DNA of 64,000 bases from Peribacillus sp. FSL P2-0133 (GTDB taxonomy: Bacteria > Bacillota > Bacilli > Bacillales > DSM-1321): NCBI RefSeq assembly GCF_037975445.1, contig NZ_CP150254.1, positions 2,912,001-2,976,000 on the forward strand, given 5' to 3'. Below, in pieces: positions 56,382 to 64,000 of this stretch. The notes beneath the pieces were generated by a model. It made no database searches and was not told where the DNA came from. It was given only the letters and a program-made list of their open reading frames with translations. Numbering within the stretch: the first letter of the stretch is position 1; each line of letters begins with the position of its first letter. The translations under genes and the position numbers were made by a program.

Positions 56382-56951
56382 TTATTTTAAGAATTGAAGC
56401 CATTTATGTTCTGGTTCGTGCAATTGTATAGCATACTGAAGCCATTTTTTCCTCTGGTTATCTAGATTGTCTAATATCGTCATAAAGTCTTGATGGTCTT
56501 TTTCTCTTGTGTTTTTTACTTTATATAAAAGTACAATTTCTGGATTTAGATAAGGAATGCCTGTATCAGAATAACTCCAAACTGACTTAAGCGGATGAGA
56601 AATCGTTAAATCCCTTCTGAATTTCCAATCATAAAACCTTGTTTCATTTAGAAGAACTTCTAATTTATCTCCATTTGACTTATTCAAAGCGTGTATTTCG
56701 TGAATAGGTAACTCTAAAAACTCATTTTCCCAAGTATAGAATTTACCTTTAATAACCTTTTTAAAATCCCATTCTTTAAGATTTTCCTTCAAATATAATT
56801 TGTCTTTTCGAAATAGTGCAATCTCTATATCTTGATGTTGTCTTGTTTCTCTACCAATAAAAAGATCAATTGCCCAACCACCTGCAAAGAACCACGTTTT
56901 ATTAAATCCTGCCATTAAAGAAGTAATGCTATGACATTGCTCAAATGACAT
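56382..56951 (-). CDS. Nucleotidyltransferase-fold protein (aminoglycoside adenylyltransferase-like)
   Basis: 189 residues. The N-terminal motif FFAGGWAIDLFIGRETRQHQDIEIALF has the GG/W and the two catalytic Asp/Glu residues (DIEI) of this polymerase-beta-like family. LEVLLNE and PEIVLLYKVKNTREKDHQDF complete the core. Members modify small molecules such as aminoglycosides or lincosamides; the substrate here is unknown. Directly followed by a terminator repeat. Confidence 0.85.
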   Translation of the reverse strand: MSFEQCHSITSLMAGFNKTWFFAGGWAIDLFIGRETRQHQDIEIALFRKDKLYLKENLKEWDFKKVIKGKFYTWENEFLELPIHEIHALNKSNGDKLEVLLNETRFYDWKFRRDLTISHPLKSVWSYSDTGIPYLNPEIVLLYKVKNTREKDHQDFMTILDNLDNQRKKWLQYAIQLHEPEHKWLQFLK

Positions 56952-57026
56952 ATGAACCCCCAGACTAAAAAACTTATATCCTTATCTATTCTTTTTCTAT
57001 TTTGAATAACCTCTATACTGAAACCT

Positions 57027-57118
57027 TCTTCAACTAAACTGCCCCTTTAGTTGCATAAGAAAAAGCTGCCTAGAAGACAGCTCCGATTTTCAGCTAACTC
57101 ACCCGTTATGGCAACAAG
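57027..57118 (-). repeat. Dispersed terminator repeat, copy 11 (type A)
   Basis: Typical copy with core GCTGCC-TAGAA-GACAGC. Lies 58 bp after the stop codon of the small membrane protein relic at 57176. Confidence 0.9.
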
Positions 57119-57175
57119 AAAACAGCTTACTAATAGAGTTTAGAGATTTATTTCAAGCACCTATTAGTACAATTA

Positions 57176-57340
57176 TTATTTTTCCCTAAGATGATTTAAT
57201 AGTGCACTAGCTAATAAAAGTATTGATAGGCCAGTCCCTCAACTATCAGGTCCTACATCGAAGAAAATTGGATAAACAAAGTGATTTAAAACTATAATGA
57301 TTACGGCAAATGTAACCAAAGAAATATTTGTTTTCTTCAA
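57176..57340 (-). pseudogene. Small two-helix membrane protein with an internal TGA
   Basis: The TTG start (57338-57340) lies behind GGGAGG. The frame reads MKKTNISLVTFAVIIIVLNH, FVYPIFFDVGPDS, TGA (57239-57241), then GTGLSILLLASALLNHLREK and TAA. Both halves are hydrophobic helices of one small protein; a single base change from a sense codon (for example GGA or CGA) explains the break. A terminator repeat follows. Confidence 0.55.
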
Positions 57341-57344
57341 AGGA

Positions 57345-57620
57345 AAAAACCTCCCATAAAATACCGAAAGTATGTAAAAATTCCCCTTTTAAATTATACC
57401 CTGGATTGCAACACTCTTCCTTTAACCCAGGAGCTGACATTGAGGCCGAAAATATACGAGTAACTGCTTGGTTCGGTTCAGGCTCTTCTGCAAAGAAATA
57501 AGTGTCTCCTTTGTTTCCAAAAATCGCCTTATCATCAAGACCAGGCAATACCTTTTCTTGTCCATGGCTATCATATATAAAATCTTTTTTACTCATATCA
57601 TAAAATATATTCAAATTCAA
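57345..57620 (-). CDS. Unknown protein or fragment (about 80-120 aa)
   Basis: A leftward frame from TTG (57620) or ATG (about 57596) with protein-like sequence (KDFIYDSHGQEKVLPGLDDK, NPGYNLKGEFLHTFGIL). Its nominal end at 57246 runs over the start of the small membrane gene, so the true 3' end is unclear and a frameshift is possible. No family recognised, no clear ribosome binding site. Confidence 0.35.
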
Positions 57621-57632
57621 ATACAGGACATG

Positions 57633-57779
57633 TTATGTGTTTTTATTAAATAGCTTCAAATTCAAGAACCTAATAAGAAAGGTTACTAAGACATTTCCAA
57701 AAATAATAAAAAAAGTTAAAATTACCCACAACAAACTGATTTCGGCATGTATAATGATAGATAGCAAACTCACCATTGT
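57633..57779 (-). CDS. Possible small membrane protein (about 47 aa)
   Basis: From an internal ATG (near 57779) the frame gives one or two hydrophobic stretches (ISLLWVILTFFIIFGNVLVTFLI) and a short basic tail. No ribosome binding site stands out. Divergent from the secreted protein gene at 57815. Confidence 0.3.
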   Translation of the reverse strand, partial: TMVSLLSIIIHAEISLLWVILTFFIIFGNVLVTFLIRFLNLKLFNKNT

Positions 57780-57814
57780 TTTGCAGCCAAACTGTTGAAT
57801 AAAAAGGAGTGGCA

Positions 57815-58273
57815 ATGTTGGAAAGGAAAAAAATCTTCTATTGGATCATCCCGATGCTATTAATTGTCTTTTTAGGAAATGCTGTGTACGCTACAGAACA
57901 ACAAGAAACATCTAAAGTGAAACAATCTTCCGCATTAAAGGAGCAATTCTACCTAGAAGATGTAGTAAAAATTTACGTACCATCTACATATAATGTTAAC
58001 CAACCAATTGATAATACTCCATATGTTAACAAGTCGTTAGAAGAATTCTCAAGAATGTTTGGAGGAGCAACAGCGATCGATGGGACAGGATCGTGGTTAT
58101 CTGATGATAATCAATTGGTCAAGGAGAAAGTAACGATTGTATATAGCTATGCAGAAGATTTGGATAAGAAAAAAATTAATCAAGTAGTTGCCTATGCCAA
58201 GTCTCTAAAGGAAGAGATGAAACAATCATCAGTATCTCTTGAAGTAAATGGGAAGATGTATTTTATTGAATAA
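57815..58273 (+). CDS. Secreted protein of unknown function (about 152 aa)
   Basis: Signal peptide MLERKKIFYWIIPMLLIVFL... with cleavage near VYA, then a small soluble domain: LEDVVKIYVPSTYNVNQPID, LEEFSRMFGGATAIDGTGSW and VTIVYSYAEDLDKKKINQVV. No family recognised. AAAAGGAG precedes; ATG 57815 or TTG 57818 are both possible. Ends at its own terminator. Confidence 0.75.
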   Translation: MLERKKIFYWIIPMLLIVFLGNAVYATEQQETSKVKQSSALKEQFYLEDVVKIYVPSTYNVNQPIDNTPYVNKSLEEFSRMFGGATAIDGTGSWLSDDNQLVKEKVTIVYSYAEDLDKKKINQVVAYAKSLKEEMKQSSVSLEVNGKMYFIE

Positions 58274-58283
58274 CTGATGTAAG

Positions 58284-58318
58284 AAGCCTAGAGATTTTAT
58301 ATCTCAAGGCTTTTTAGT
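58284..58318 (+). terminator. Terminator of the secreted protein gene
   Basis: A 12-bp stem with an A-A mismatch (58284-58295 with 58301-58312) followed by T4. Confidence 0.8.
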
Positions 58319-58463
58319 CTTTAAGAATAAGAGTTTATTGGTGAAATGAAGGTTCCAATAGGGTAAGCTGTCCGTTGTTTATAACGAAACATAGTTTTTA
58401 CGTGAAAATTCCTGCTGTTATTCAATTATCTGGCCCAATTGTTAACAAAGGTCAAACAGCACT

Positions 58464-58550
58464 CTTCAACTATCCTGCCCCGATAGTTCCATAAGAAAAA
58501 GCTGCCTTAGAGACAGCTCCGATCTTCAGCTAACGCACCCGTTTGTTGAA
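58464..58550 (-). repeat. Dispersed terminator repeat, copy 13 (type A, near consensus)
   Basis: Ends 9 bp before the stop codon (58559) of the cysteine hydrolase gene. Preceded by the extra GGCCCAATTGTTAACAAAGG segment (58434-58463) shared with copies 4 and 7. Confidence 0.9.
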
Positions 58551-58558
58551 GATGATTA

Positions 58559-59116
58559 TTATCGGTAATTATTGTGAACAGGGTTAAACAATTCTTCATA
58601 AGAATTTCTAACAAGTGAAAAATTGTCTACATTATAGTGACCGTGAAGGGTTTCATTGTGATGAAGGATTATTTGTTTTGCAGATAAGTTTTTGGAATCA
58701 GAAGTAGAATGTCCATCACCAACTAATGTCACATCAAAATGATTGATTGTTGCTGTTCTAACAGCTGTATCAATACAATGTTCCGTCTTACATCCCATTA
58801 TTACAATATGATCTACATTGTTTTTACTTAAATGTTCGAGTAATGGAGTGCCATAAAATGAATTTGTGGCAGCTTTATCAAATATGATAGCAGTTGATGG
58901 TACTTTAATATCCCTGTGTATCTGGAATCCAGGTCCTTCTCCTTTTGAAACATCTAAATCTCTTATAAAAACAACGGTGATACTTTCATTTATCGCTTTT
59001 TCAATTACAGTATTAATGTTATTAACGATTTTTTCTTTCTCAAAGACTCCTTGTTCTTCTTTATTACCTTCTATTAATTCCTGTTGAGCATCGATTATCA
59101 GTAATGTTTGTTTCAA
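58559..59116 (-). CDS. Cysteine hydrolase (isochorismatase-like)
   Basis: 185-residue cytoplasmic enzyme with the Asp-Lys-Cys triad: LLIIDAQQELIEGN, FDKAATNSFYGTPLLEHL and IMGCKTEHCIDTAVRTA. Family members split isochorismate, nicotinamide, ureidoacrylate or similar; the exact substrate is unknown. A terminator repeat follows at 9 bp. Confidence 0.9.
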   Translation of the reverse strand: MKQTLLIIDAQQELIEGNKEEQGVFEKEKIVNNINTVIEKAINESITVVFIRDLDVSKGEGPGFQIHRDIKVPSTAIIFDKAATNSFYGTPLLEHLSKNNVDHIVIMGCKTEHCIDTAVRTATINHFDVTLVGDGHSTSDSKNLSAKQIILHHNETLHGHYNVDNFSLVRNSYEELFNPVHNNYR

Positions 59117-59237
59117 TATTTTCCCCCCTAAAGTTATTAGCAGTTAGTTTTTTCCTGTTTTTCATTAAATATCAGATAGTATTTTAAGCACTTCTTACTA
59201 AGCTCTTTATATTTTCGTCAAAAGATTTACTAATACC

Positions 59238-59323
59238 TTCTTGAACTATCCTGCCCCTTTAGTTCCATAAAGAAAAAGCTGCCTTAAAGACAGCTCCGAT
59301 CTTCAGCTAACGCACCTGTTAGT
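59238..59323 (-). repeat. Dispersed terminator repeat, copy 14 (type A, reference copy)
   Basis: Reference for the family. Read on the minus strand: CTAACAGGTGCGTTAG-like small hairpin, a GAAGATCG spacer, then GAGCTGTC-TTTAA-GGCAGC plus a T-rich run (a Rho-independent terminator), a TTATGGAACTAAA piece and a third pairing element around AACTAAAGGGGCAGGATAGT. Lies 117 bp after the MFS stop codon (59440). Confidence 0.9.
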
Positions 59324-59439
59324 ATGGTGCGATTCTTATAAAAGAATCGCGCGTTTAATGGAAGCAAATTCATTTTTTGTTCATAATCTGCTTAACTACT
59401 CATGGAGACGTTATATAAGAATATATCAATCATTAAGAT

Positions 59440-60609
59440 CTATGTTGCTTTTCTTACGTTAATAGAGAGCATTCTAAATAACAAAATAGATGCAAACAAT
59501 GCGATGATCCCATTAATAAGGAATGAAACTTCAGCGCCAAATATCTGCCATAACAAACCTGTAAGCAAAGAAGCCGGAAATAGACCAATCCCCGTAATCA
59601 TAGCATATAAACCAAGTGCAGTTCCTTTACTTTCTGGATTGGATATATCAGCAACCAGCGCCTTTTCAACCCCTTTAGTAAAAGCTGAATAAAGCCCATA
59701 TAATGTAAATAGACCGATTAAACCAATCGTTGTATTTACTTCCGCAAAACCAATATATACAAATCCATATAACGCATATCCTACAGTTAGTATACCTCTT
59801 CGTCCGTATCGATCTGAAAACGCTCCGGAAATATATGAAAATAAAGACGCAGTAAGGTGAAAGAGTAGATATAATAATAGAACATTGGCAGTAGAAACTC
59901 CTAAATCTGCTGCTCTTAGTAAAAGAAACGAATTTGATGAATTCACAATAGTAAAGAGAAAAACAATAAACAATAATTTTTTCACATTCGGATTTAGAAG
60001 TTTCACGTCAAGTTTAGGTTTCGTGGTAGGCGGCATTTCTTTAACTATTGGTTCATACTTTCTTTCCTTTATGCCCAATAACAGTAACCAACCAATAATT
60101 ACAGGGATTAAAGAATACAGGAAAACATCATGAATGTTTTGATTTCCATTCATCTGTAATATGAAATAAGCAGTTCCAATCCCGATAGAAGCACCCAACA
60201 TATCCATCATTTGATGTAATCCGAAAACTCTTCCTTGTTTATTTTTTCCTCCAGACTCAGATATAAGAGCATCTCTTGGAGCCGTTCGTATCCCTTTTCC
60301 CGTACGATCTATCAGTTTCCATATGAAAACGCCGACCCAGGAACTTGAAATAATCAAAGATATTCTTCCTAAACCTGATAAGCCATAACCAATCAAAGCA
60401 AACCCTTTTCTATTTTTCAAACGATCCGAACGACGACCAGAGAAAAATTTCAAAAAACTTGCCAAGGTTTCTGATAAACCATCTACAATCCCAATAATTA
60501 AAGGGCCTGACGAAGCAAGAATAATTGGTATTAAAGGAGTCACCATATAGGTGCCCATATCTGTAAAAAAACTAACGAAGCTTAATATCCAAATGTTGCT
60601 GTTTTTCAA
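59440..60609 (-). CDS. MFS transporter
   Basis: About 389 residues, 12 predicted helices. MFS motifs: FFSGRRSDRLKNRKGFALIG (loop 2-3), DRTGKGIRTAPRDALI and AFSDRYGRRGILTVGYALYG (loop 8-9). The RTAPRDALI stretch is typical of a group of uncharacterised MFS exporters. TTG start at 60609 behind AAGGGG. Substrate unknown. Confidence 0.9.
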   Translation of the reverse strand: MKNSNIWILSFVSFFTDMGTYMVTPLIPIILASSGPLIIGIVDGLSETLASFLKFFSGRRSDRLKNRKGFALIGYGLSGLGRISLIISSSWVGVFIWKLIDRTGKGIRTAPRDALISESGGKNKQGRVFGLHQMMDMLGASIGIGTAYFILQMNGNQNIHDVFLYSLIPVIIGWLLLLGIKERKYEPIVKEMPPTTKPKLDVKLLNPNVKKLLFIVFLFTIVNSSNSFLLLRAADLGVSTANVLLLYLLFHLTASLFSYISGAFSDRYGRRGILTVGYALYGFVYIGFAEVNTTIGLIGLFTLYGLYSAFTKGVEKALVADISNPESKGTALGLYAMITGIGLFPASLLTGLLWQIFGAEVSFLINGIIALFASILLFRMLSINVRKAT

Positions 60610-60631
60610 TTCGAAACCGCCCCTTAAATAT

Positions 60632-60682
60632 AAATTGCTGATGATCAACTCTGGTAATGAACTAAATCACCCATTAGTTCAA
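60632..60682 (-). repeat. Partial dispersed repeat (type C half)
   Basis: GCTGATGATCAACTC then AATGAACTAAATCACCCATTAGTTCAA: the gene-proximal half of a type C copy, here just upstream of the MFS start rather than after a gene. Confidence 0.6.
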
Positions 60683-61197
60683 GTGAACCACTTCACAATA
60701 ATGAACAATTTACAAATGAAGAAATATTAATAAAATTTCCCAATAAATGAAATTATATCATTTTATAAACTATAGAGTAAGCACCAAAATTTCTGAACGT
60801 TCAAAATATTTAAGTTTAATCATTGTTCTCCCCTTCCTTGTTTTTTTCATCATTTATTATGTTTTATTTCCTCTTCAACTAAAATGCCCGATACATTCCC
60901 TACTCCGAGTGTTATTGAACAATCGCCTTAATCATATCTTCGTCTTTAACCAACTTTATTTAATGCAACATCTTTATTGTCATTAACATTATCAGGTCTT
61001 TTGAATCGGTCACCATCTTCCTATTTAAATATTATTTGGTAAAAAATGTAGGTTGATAGCATTATTTGATTTGGAATGTATTGTAAAACATTTTATTTTG
61101 TAGTAACCTATCAGCGATTTAAATCGCACCGACCTAATAGCGCACTAGTCCATGGGTAATAAACAGCTGTTACTATTTCAATAAGGGAGGAATTGTA
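60683..61197. other. Divergent intergenic region
   Basis: Contains one more end-fragment of the dispersed repeat (60872-60896, CTTCAACTAAAATGCCCGAT), a perfect 14-bp palindrome GCGATTTAAATCGC (61114-61127) and AACAGCTGTT (about 61165). The palindromes are candidate operators for the nuclease gene at 61198. No gene was supported. Confidence 0.5.
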
Positions 61198-62877
61198 ATG
61201 TCCAGGTTACACAAGCAATTATTTTCAATTGTCCTTGTCATGATTTTGACCCTTGGCATCTTTGCACCTGTACAGACACAGGCAACTTCAGAAGGTGGAG
61301 GATACTGGGTCCCAGACGGCAAGATCAAGAAGGCAACCGAACTGATGAAGCAAGGTAAATCCCTCGGGGAGCTCGAAATCAAACAAGATCAAATCCAGCA
61401 AAAAGAAGGCATTCAGACATTAGATGAATTGATGGAAGTAGACCAGCAAAGTAAAGCGACATACAGAGCGAACTTGGCACCTCCGATCAAGACGGCGGTC
61501 GGATGGGTACCCCCGGAATTTGACTATGATCATATCCAGACTGTAGATGAATGCCGGAGAAGTCCTGACAGCAGTTCAGAAACAGGGTATATCAAGAACC
61601 GTTATTCCTTCTGTTGGTCCCATGTTGCGACATATCAAGTCCCTGTAAAATGCATCGGAGGAATCTGTATAAACGCAGGAGTTCAATTTCAATTCACGGA
61701 AATAGGTTATGGTTCCAACCAAAGCCGGAACATGAGAATCTATTATACACTTGACGATATCATCGTGACCGATCCAGCTTTAAATGGAGCCAAGTTGAAA
61801 ATCGATATGGTATGTGAATCGAAATTGAACGCAGGTGACTGTAAAGAGGATCCCGACTATCCACCGACGGAACGAACGATCGCCCACTGGAAAAACACAA
61901 ATTTCGATACAGAAATCTTCACCTCAGAAGCGCCCCCAGCAACTGATTCAAATCCTGACCAGTTGGGATACATGGAATTTTGGCCGAAACTCACCCTTAC
62001 CCATTCAGCAAGGAAATACAAAAAAAGCATAGATGGCATTAAACAGACCGTCCGTTATGACTCTGCAAAATACATGTTCGCTTTCCCAGATCAATATTTC
62101 TGGCAAGGAGCCGTATTCAGCAAAGCCACACCGGTCTTCAATGTCCCGATCACGAAACCGGAATTCGAAATGCTAACTGAAGCCGGCCAGCATTGGAAGG
62201 ACGCTATGGACCACCCAGAACAGACAAAGCCTCAAATGGTTGGAAAGAAAATACCGGGAGCTGTAGGAGACAGCACACTGACACGGATGTATACAAAACG
62301 TCATCAGGAGGAATACAACCGTAATAGAAACAAGACAAGAAGGATTTGTGACCGGGAGTTCGGAGATGAGGATCGGACAGGAAAGCAGTGTGACGAATAT
62401 CCTTTCGCTTCCACCTGGGAAGGTTCATCGACGAACGGATCGGATAATTTTTCTGTAAGAATGATTTCCGCTGATTCGAACGGTGCTGCAGGGACATGGC
62501 TCGGTGCCTGGTACGCCTATGACCGGATTCTGGATGGAGATGCTTTTAATGTGGAGGTCGAAGCTCCTGAGAAAATCGCGACGATCCGATCGGAAGGTCA
62601 GCCTCAGGACGGCCAGGATAACCGATCAAGTGATAACTTCACGATCGGGAACATCCCTACTTACGCGACCAAGTTACAATGGAAAATCGTCGACGGTCCT
62701 AAAGATGCAAAATTCGATGTCATGAAAGACATCAGCTTCGGTATCGACGAAACGATCTTCTATGATCTTACAGACGGGTCCGAGTCAGAAATCAAAACGA
62801 GTGAAGATTTCTACATCGCCAGACCGGAAAACACCGATGGAGAAAGCTTCACTGTCGAAGTCTATGCAATCCCTTAA
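61198..62877 (+). CDS. Secreted protein with C-terminal NucA/NucB nuclease domain
   Basis: 559 residues with a Sec signal peptide (about 1-31). The N-terminal and middle part (about 32-380) is cysteine-containing and unrecognised (for example VDECRRSPDSSSETGYIKNR, YQVPVKCIGGICINAG). From about 380 a NucA/NucB-type DNase region follows: CDREFGDEDRTGKQCDEYPFAST, NFSVRMISADSNGAAGTWLG. A beta-rich tail of about 100 residues follows. It resembles secreted nuclease toxins or DNA-scavenging enzymes. Codon use is richer in G and C than in neighbours, suggesting transfer. GGGAGG site before ATG. No immunity gene is evident. Confidence 0.8.
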   Translation: MSRLHKQLFSIVLVMILTLGIFAPVQTQATSEGGGYWVPDGKIKKATELMKQGKSLGELEIKQDQIQQKEGIQTLDELMEVDQQSKATYRANLAPPIKTAVGWVPPEFDYDHIQTVDECRRSPDSSSETGYIKNRYSFCWSHVATYQVPVKCIGGICINAGVQFQFTEIGYGSNQSRNMRIYYTLDDIIVTDPALNGAKLKIDMVCESKLNAGDCKEDPDYPPTERTIAHWKNTNFDTEIFTSEAPPATDSNPDQLGYMEFWPKLTLTHSARKYKKSIDGIKQTVRYDSAKYMFAFPDQYFWQGAVFSKATPVFNVPITKPEFEMLTEAGQHWKDAMDHPEQTKPQMVGKKIPGAVGDSTLTRMYTKRHQEEYNRNRNKTRRICDREFGDEDRTGKQCDEYPFASTWEGSSTNGSDNFSVRMISADSNGAAGTWLGAWYAYDRILDGDAFNVEVEAPEKIATIRSEGQPQDGQDNRSSDNFTIGNIPTYATKLQWKIVDGPKDAKFDVMKDISFGIDETIFYDLTDGSESEIKTSEDFYIARPENTDGESFTVEVYAIP

Positions 62878-63038
62878 TAATAGAAGGTTAGTTGAATAAA
62901 AGACCAAGGCTAGTCAAAGAGCTTGGAGACTCCTATCTAAGCTCTTTTGACTAGGTATTTATAGTGACTACTTCCACCATATCCCCGATAACGAAATAAA
63001 CAAAAATGTCTTATTCACAGATAACATTCCATTAATTT
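62878..63038. other. Region after the nuclease gene
   Basis: Holds the long hairpin at 62910-62954 and otherwise featureless DNA. Confidence 0.5.
62910..62954 (+). terminator. Long hairpin after the nuclease gene
   Basis: A 15-bp stem with one bulged T (62910-62924 with 62939-62954). No strong T run follows, so termination may be inefficient or depend on the stem alone. Confidence 0.6.
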
Positions 63039-63268
63039 TTAAAAGACTTCTTCAATGTTAAGCATCCTATTATTCTCAACACGCATTTTTGCATTTTCAA
63101 GCGAGTTAACAACACTTCTTAATTAATATCTGTATTAATTCTCTTCTACATTTATATCTCCTTTAGTTCTTGTTTCACTAATCTGATACGTTGTTTTTTC
63201 ACAGCTACCACTTTTATCCCCCTTAATGACAACTTTATTTCTTGTTTTTTCCTCCTTTGTATCCTTTT
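63039..63268 (-). pseudogene. Small gene relic with two internal TAA codons
   Basis: One minus-strand frame reads TRNKVVIKGDKSGSCEKTTY, QISETRTKGDINVEEN, TAA, YRY, TAA, LRSVVNSLENAKMRVENNRM, LNIEEVF and TAA at 63039. No start codon fits. Protein-like on both sides of the stops; family unknown. Confidence 0.35.
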
Positions 63269-63600
63269 AAGAGAAAGAAGTATGTATTACAATATATCAA
63301 TAGTTATAAAATGGAATATTAGTTAATGATTACATATCACTAATAGGGGGCTAAGTAGGGGAATTTTCTGTAATTCACAGCAGTTATCATTTGAATCGTA
63401 ATCATGGTAGTAACAATCTGCTTGTCGTTAAAATTTGAAAGAACCTTATTGCATATTAAATAAGGCCGCCCATAAGGAAAAACTTAAAAAATTAATTTTA
63501 TCAGGTCATTATACAATCTTATGTATTAAGTTTGTGATCATTTTTTTGAAAATTATTTCTTTTTTAAAGTAAAATTTTGTTCTTTCATGGAGGTTTTAAT
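63269..63600. other. Leader region of brnQ
   Basis: AT-rich, with one CCTTATT/AATAAGG hairpin (about 63443-63466). No T-box motif (GGGTGGTACCGCG) or other riboswitch was seen. A sigma-A promoter is assumed but not assigned. Confidence 0.45.
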
Positions 63601-64000
63601 TTGGCTACTAGAGTACCATTTTCATTTATATTAGTTATTGGGTTAATGTTATTTGCTCTATTTTTTGGTGCAGGAAATTTAATTTTTCCACCAATGCTTG
63701 GTCAATCAGCAGGAATGAATATTTGGTCAGCAAATGCAGGGTTTTTAATAACAGGAGTTGGCTTACCGTTACTTGGTGTGTTAGCACTTGGTTTTTCGGG
63801 GAAAGATGATTTACAGTCGTTAGCAAGTAGGGTACATCCTGTATTTGGTATTGTATTCACAACCGTTCTTTATTTAGCCATTGGTCCTTTATTTGCTTTG
63901 CCTAGATCAGGAAACGTTTCTTTTGAAATCGGTGTAAAACCTTTTTTGTCCGAAAATTCAGGCCCTCTACCTTTACTTATTTTCACAATCATCTTTTTTA
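63601..64000 (+). CDS. brnQ: Branched-chain amino acid carrier BrnQ, N-terminal part (runs off window)
   Basis: First 133 residues visible. LIVCS-family pattern: FALFFGAGNLIFPPMLGQSAG near residue 20, GVGLPLLGVLALGFSG and LYLAIGPLFALPRSGNVSFE. Sodium-coupled importer of leucine, isoleucine and valine, with four membrane helices in the visible part. TTG start 7 nt behind GGAGG. Confidence 0.93.
   Translation, partial: MATRVPFSFILVIGLMLFALFFGAGNLIFPPMLGQSAGMNIWSANAGFLITGVGLPLLGVLALGFSGKDDLQSLASRVHPVFGIVFTTVLYLAIGPLFALPRSGNVSFEIGVKPFLSENSGPLPLLIFTIIFF

Noticed and set aside
60747-60986. Rightward 79-residue frame
   Set aside because: It runs through a dispersed-repeat fragment, has no ribosome binding site and no protein-like pattern.
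63269-63600. T-box leader before brnQ
   Set aside because: Neither the GGGTGGTACCGCG core nor a terminator/antiterminator pair is present.

Overview
The window is low-GC Gram-positive (Bacillaceae) chromosome. The evidence is strong GGAGG-type ribosome binding sites, many TTG and GTG starts, and typical Bacillus genes and signals: clpE behind CtsR operators, opuC behind a sigma-B-like promoter, pucR/pucL/pucM/pucK-type purine genes, paiA and paiB, yczE, and cre and LexA boxes. A Peribacillus/Bacillus simplex-like species is a guess from overall flavour. No tRNA, rRNA, CRISPR array or intact insertion sequence was seen.

Layout. 1-13 kb: the 5' end of a pullulanase gene, clpE, a secreted NlpC/P60 peptidase, a YdjM-type membrane hydrolase with a LexA box, a LysR regulator divergent from a YeiH-type transporter, speD, and a four-gene osmoprotectant ABC operon. 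13-24 kb: an acyl-CoA dehydrogenase with a perfect cre site, a decayed HU gene, then two back-to-back Tat modules (phoX-tatA-phosphoesterase leftward; multicopper oxidase-ZIP transporter-tatA rightward), and a second NlpC/P60 enzyme. 24-37 kb: a VanW protein with a secreted partner, a nitrilase, tpx, a complete uric-acid degradation and uptake cluster with two PucR regulators, and an ArsR-rhodanese regulator with its MFS exporter.

37-61 kb is an accessory zone of short, mostly leftward genes: regulators, GNAT enzymes, small membrane proteins, two MocR regulators, paiA/paiB, a VOC protein of foreign base composition, a sugar dehydrogenase, a cupredoxin and a 5'-nucleotidase. Its hallmark is a dispersed repeat of about 85 bp, present in 14 near-complete and several partial copies. 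All copies have the same orientation, and most begin within about 60 bp of the stop codon of a leftward gene. Read leftward, each copy forms a Rho-independent terminator flanked by two further hairpins, so it looks like a portable terminator that has spread through 3' ends. The same zone holds several small genes broken by one or a few mutations: three in-frame TAG codons, single TGA codons, and an A8-tract frameshift in a MarR gene.

61-64 kb: a secreted protein with a NucA/NucB nuclease domain and different base composition, a non-coding stretch with one gene relic, and the start of brnQ.

Start codons were chosen from ribosome binding site spacing and often differ from the longest reading frame. 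Functions come from motifs and remembered family resemblance; no database search was run.
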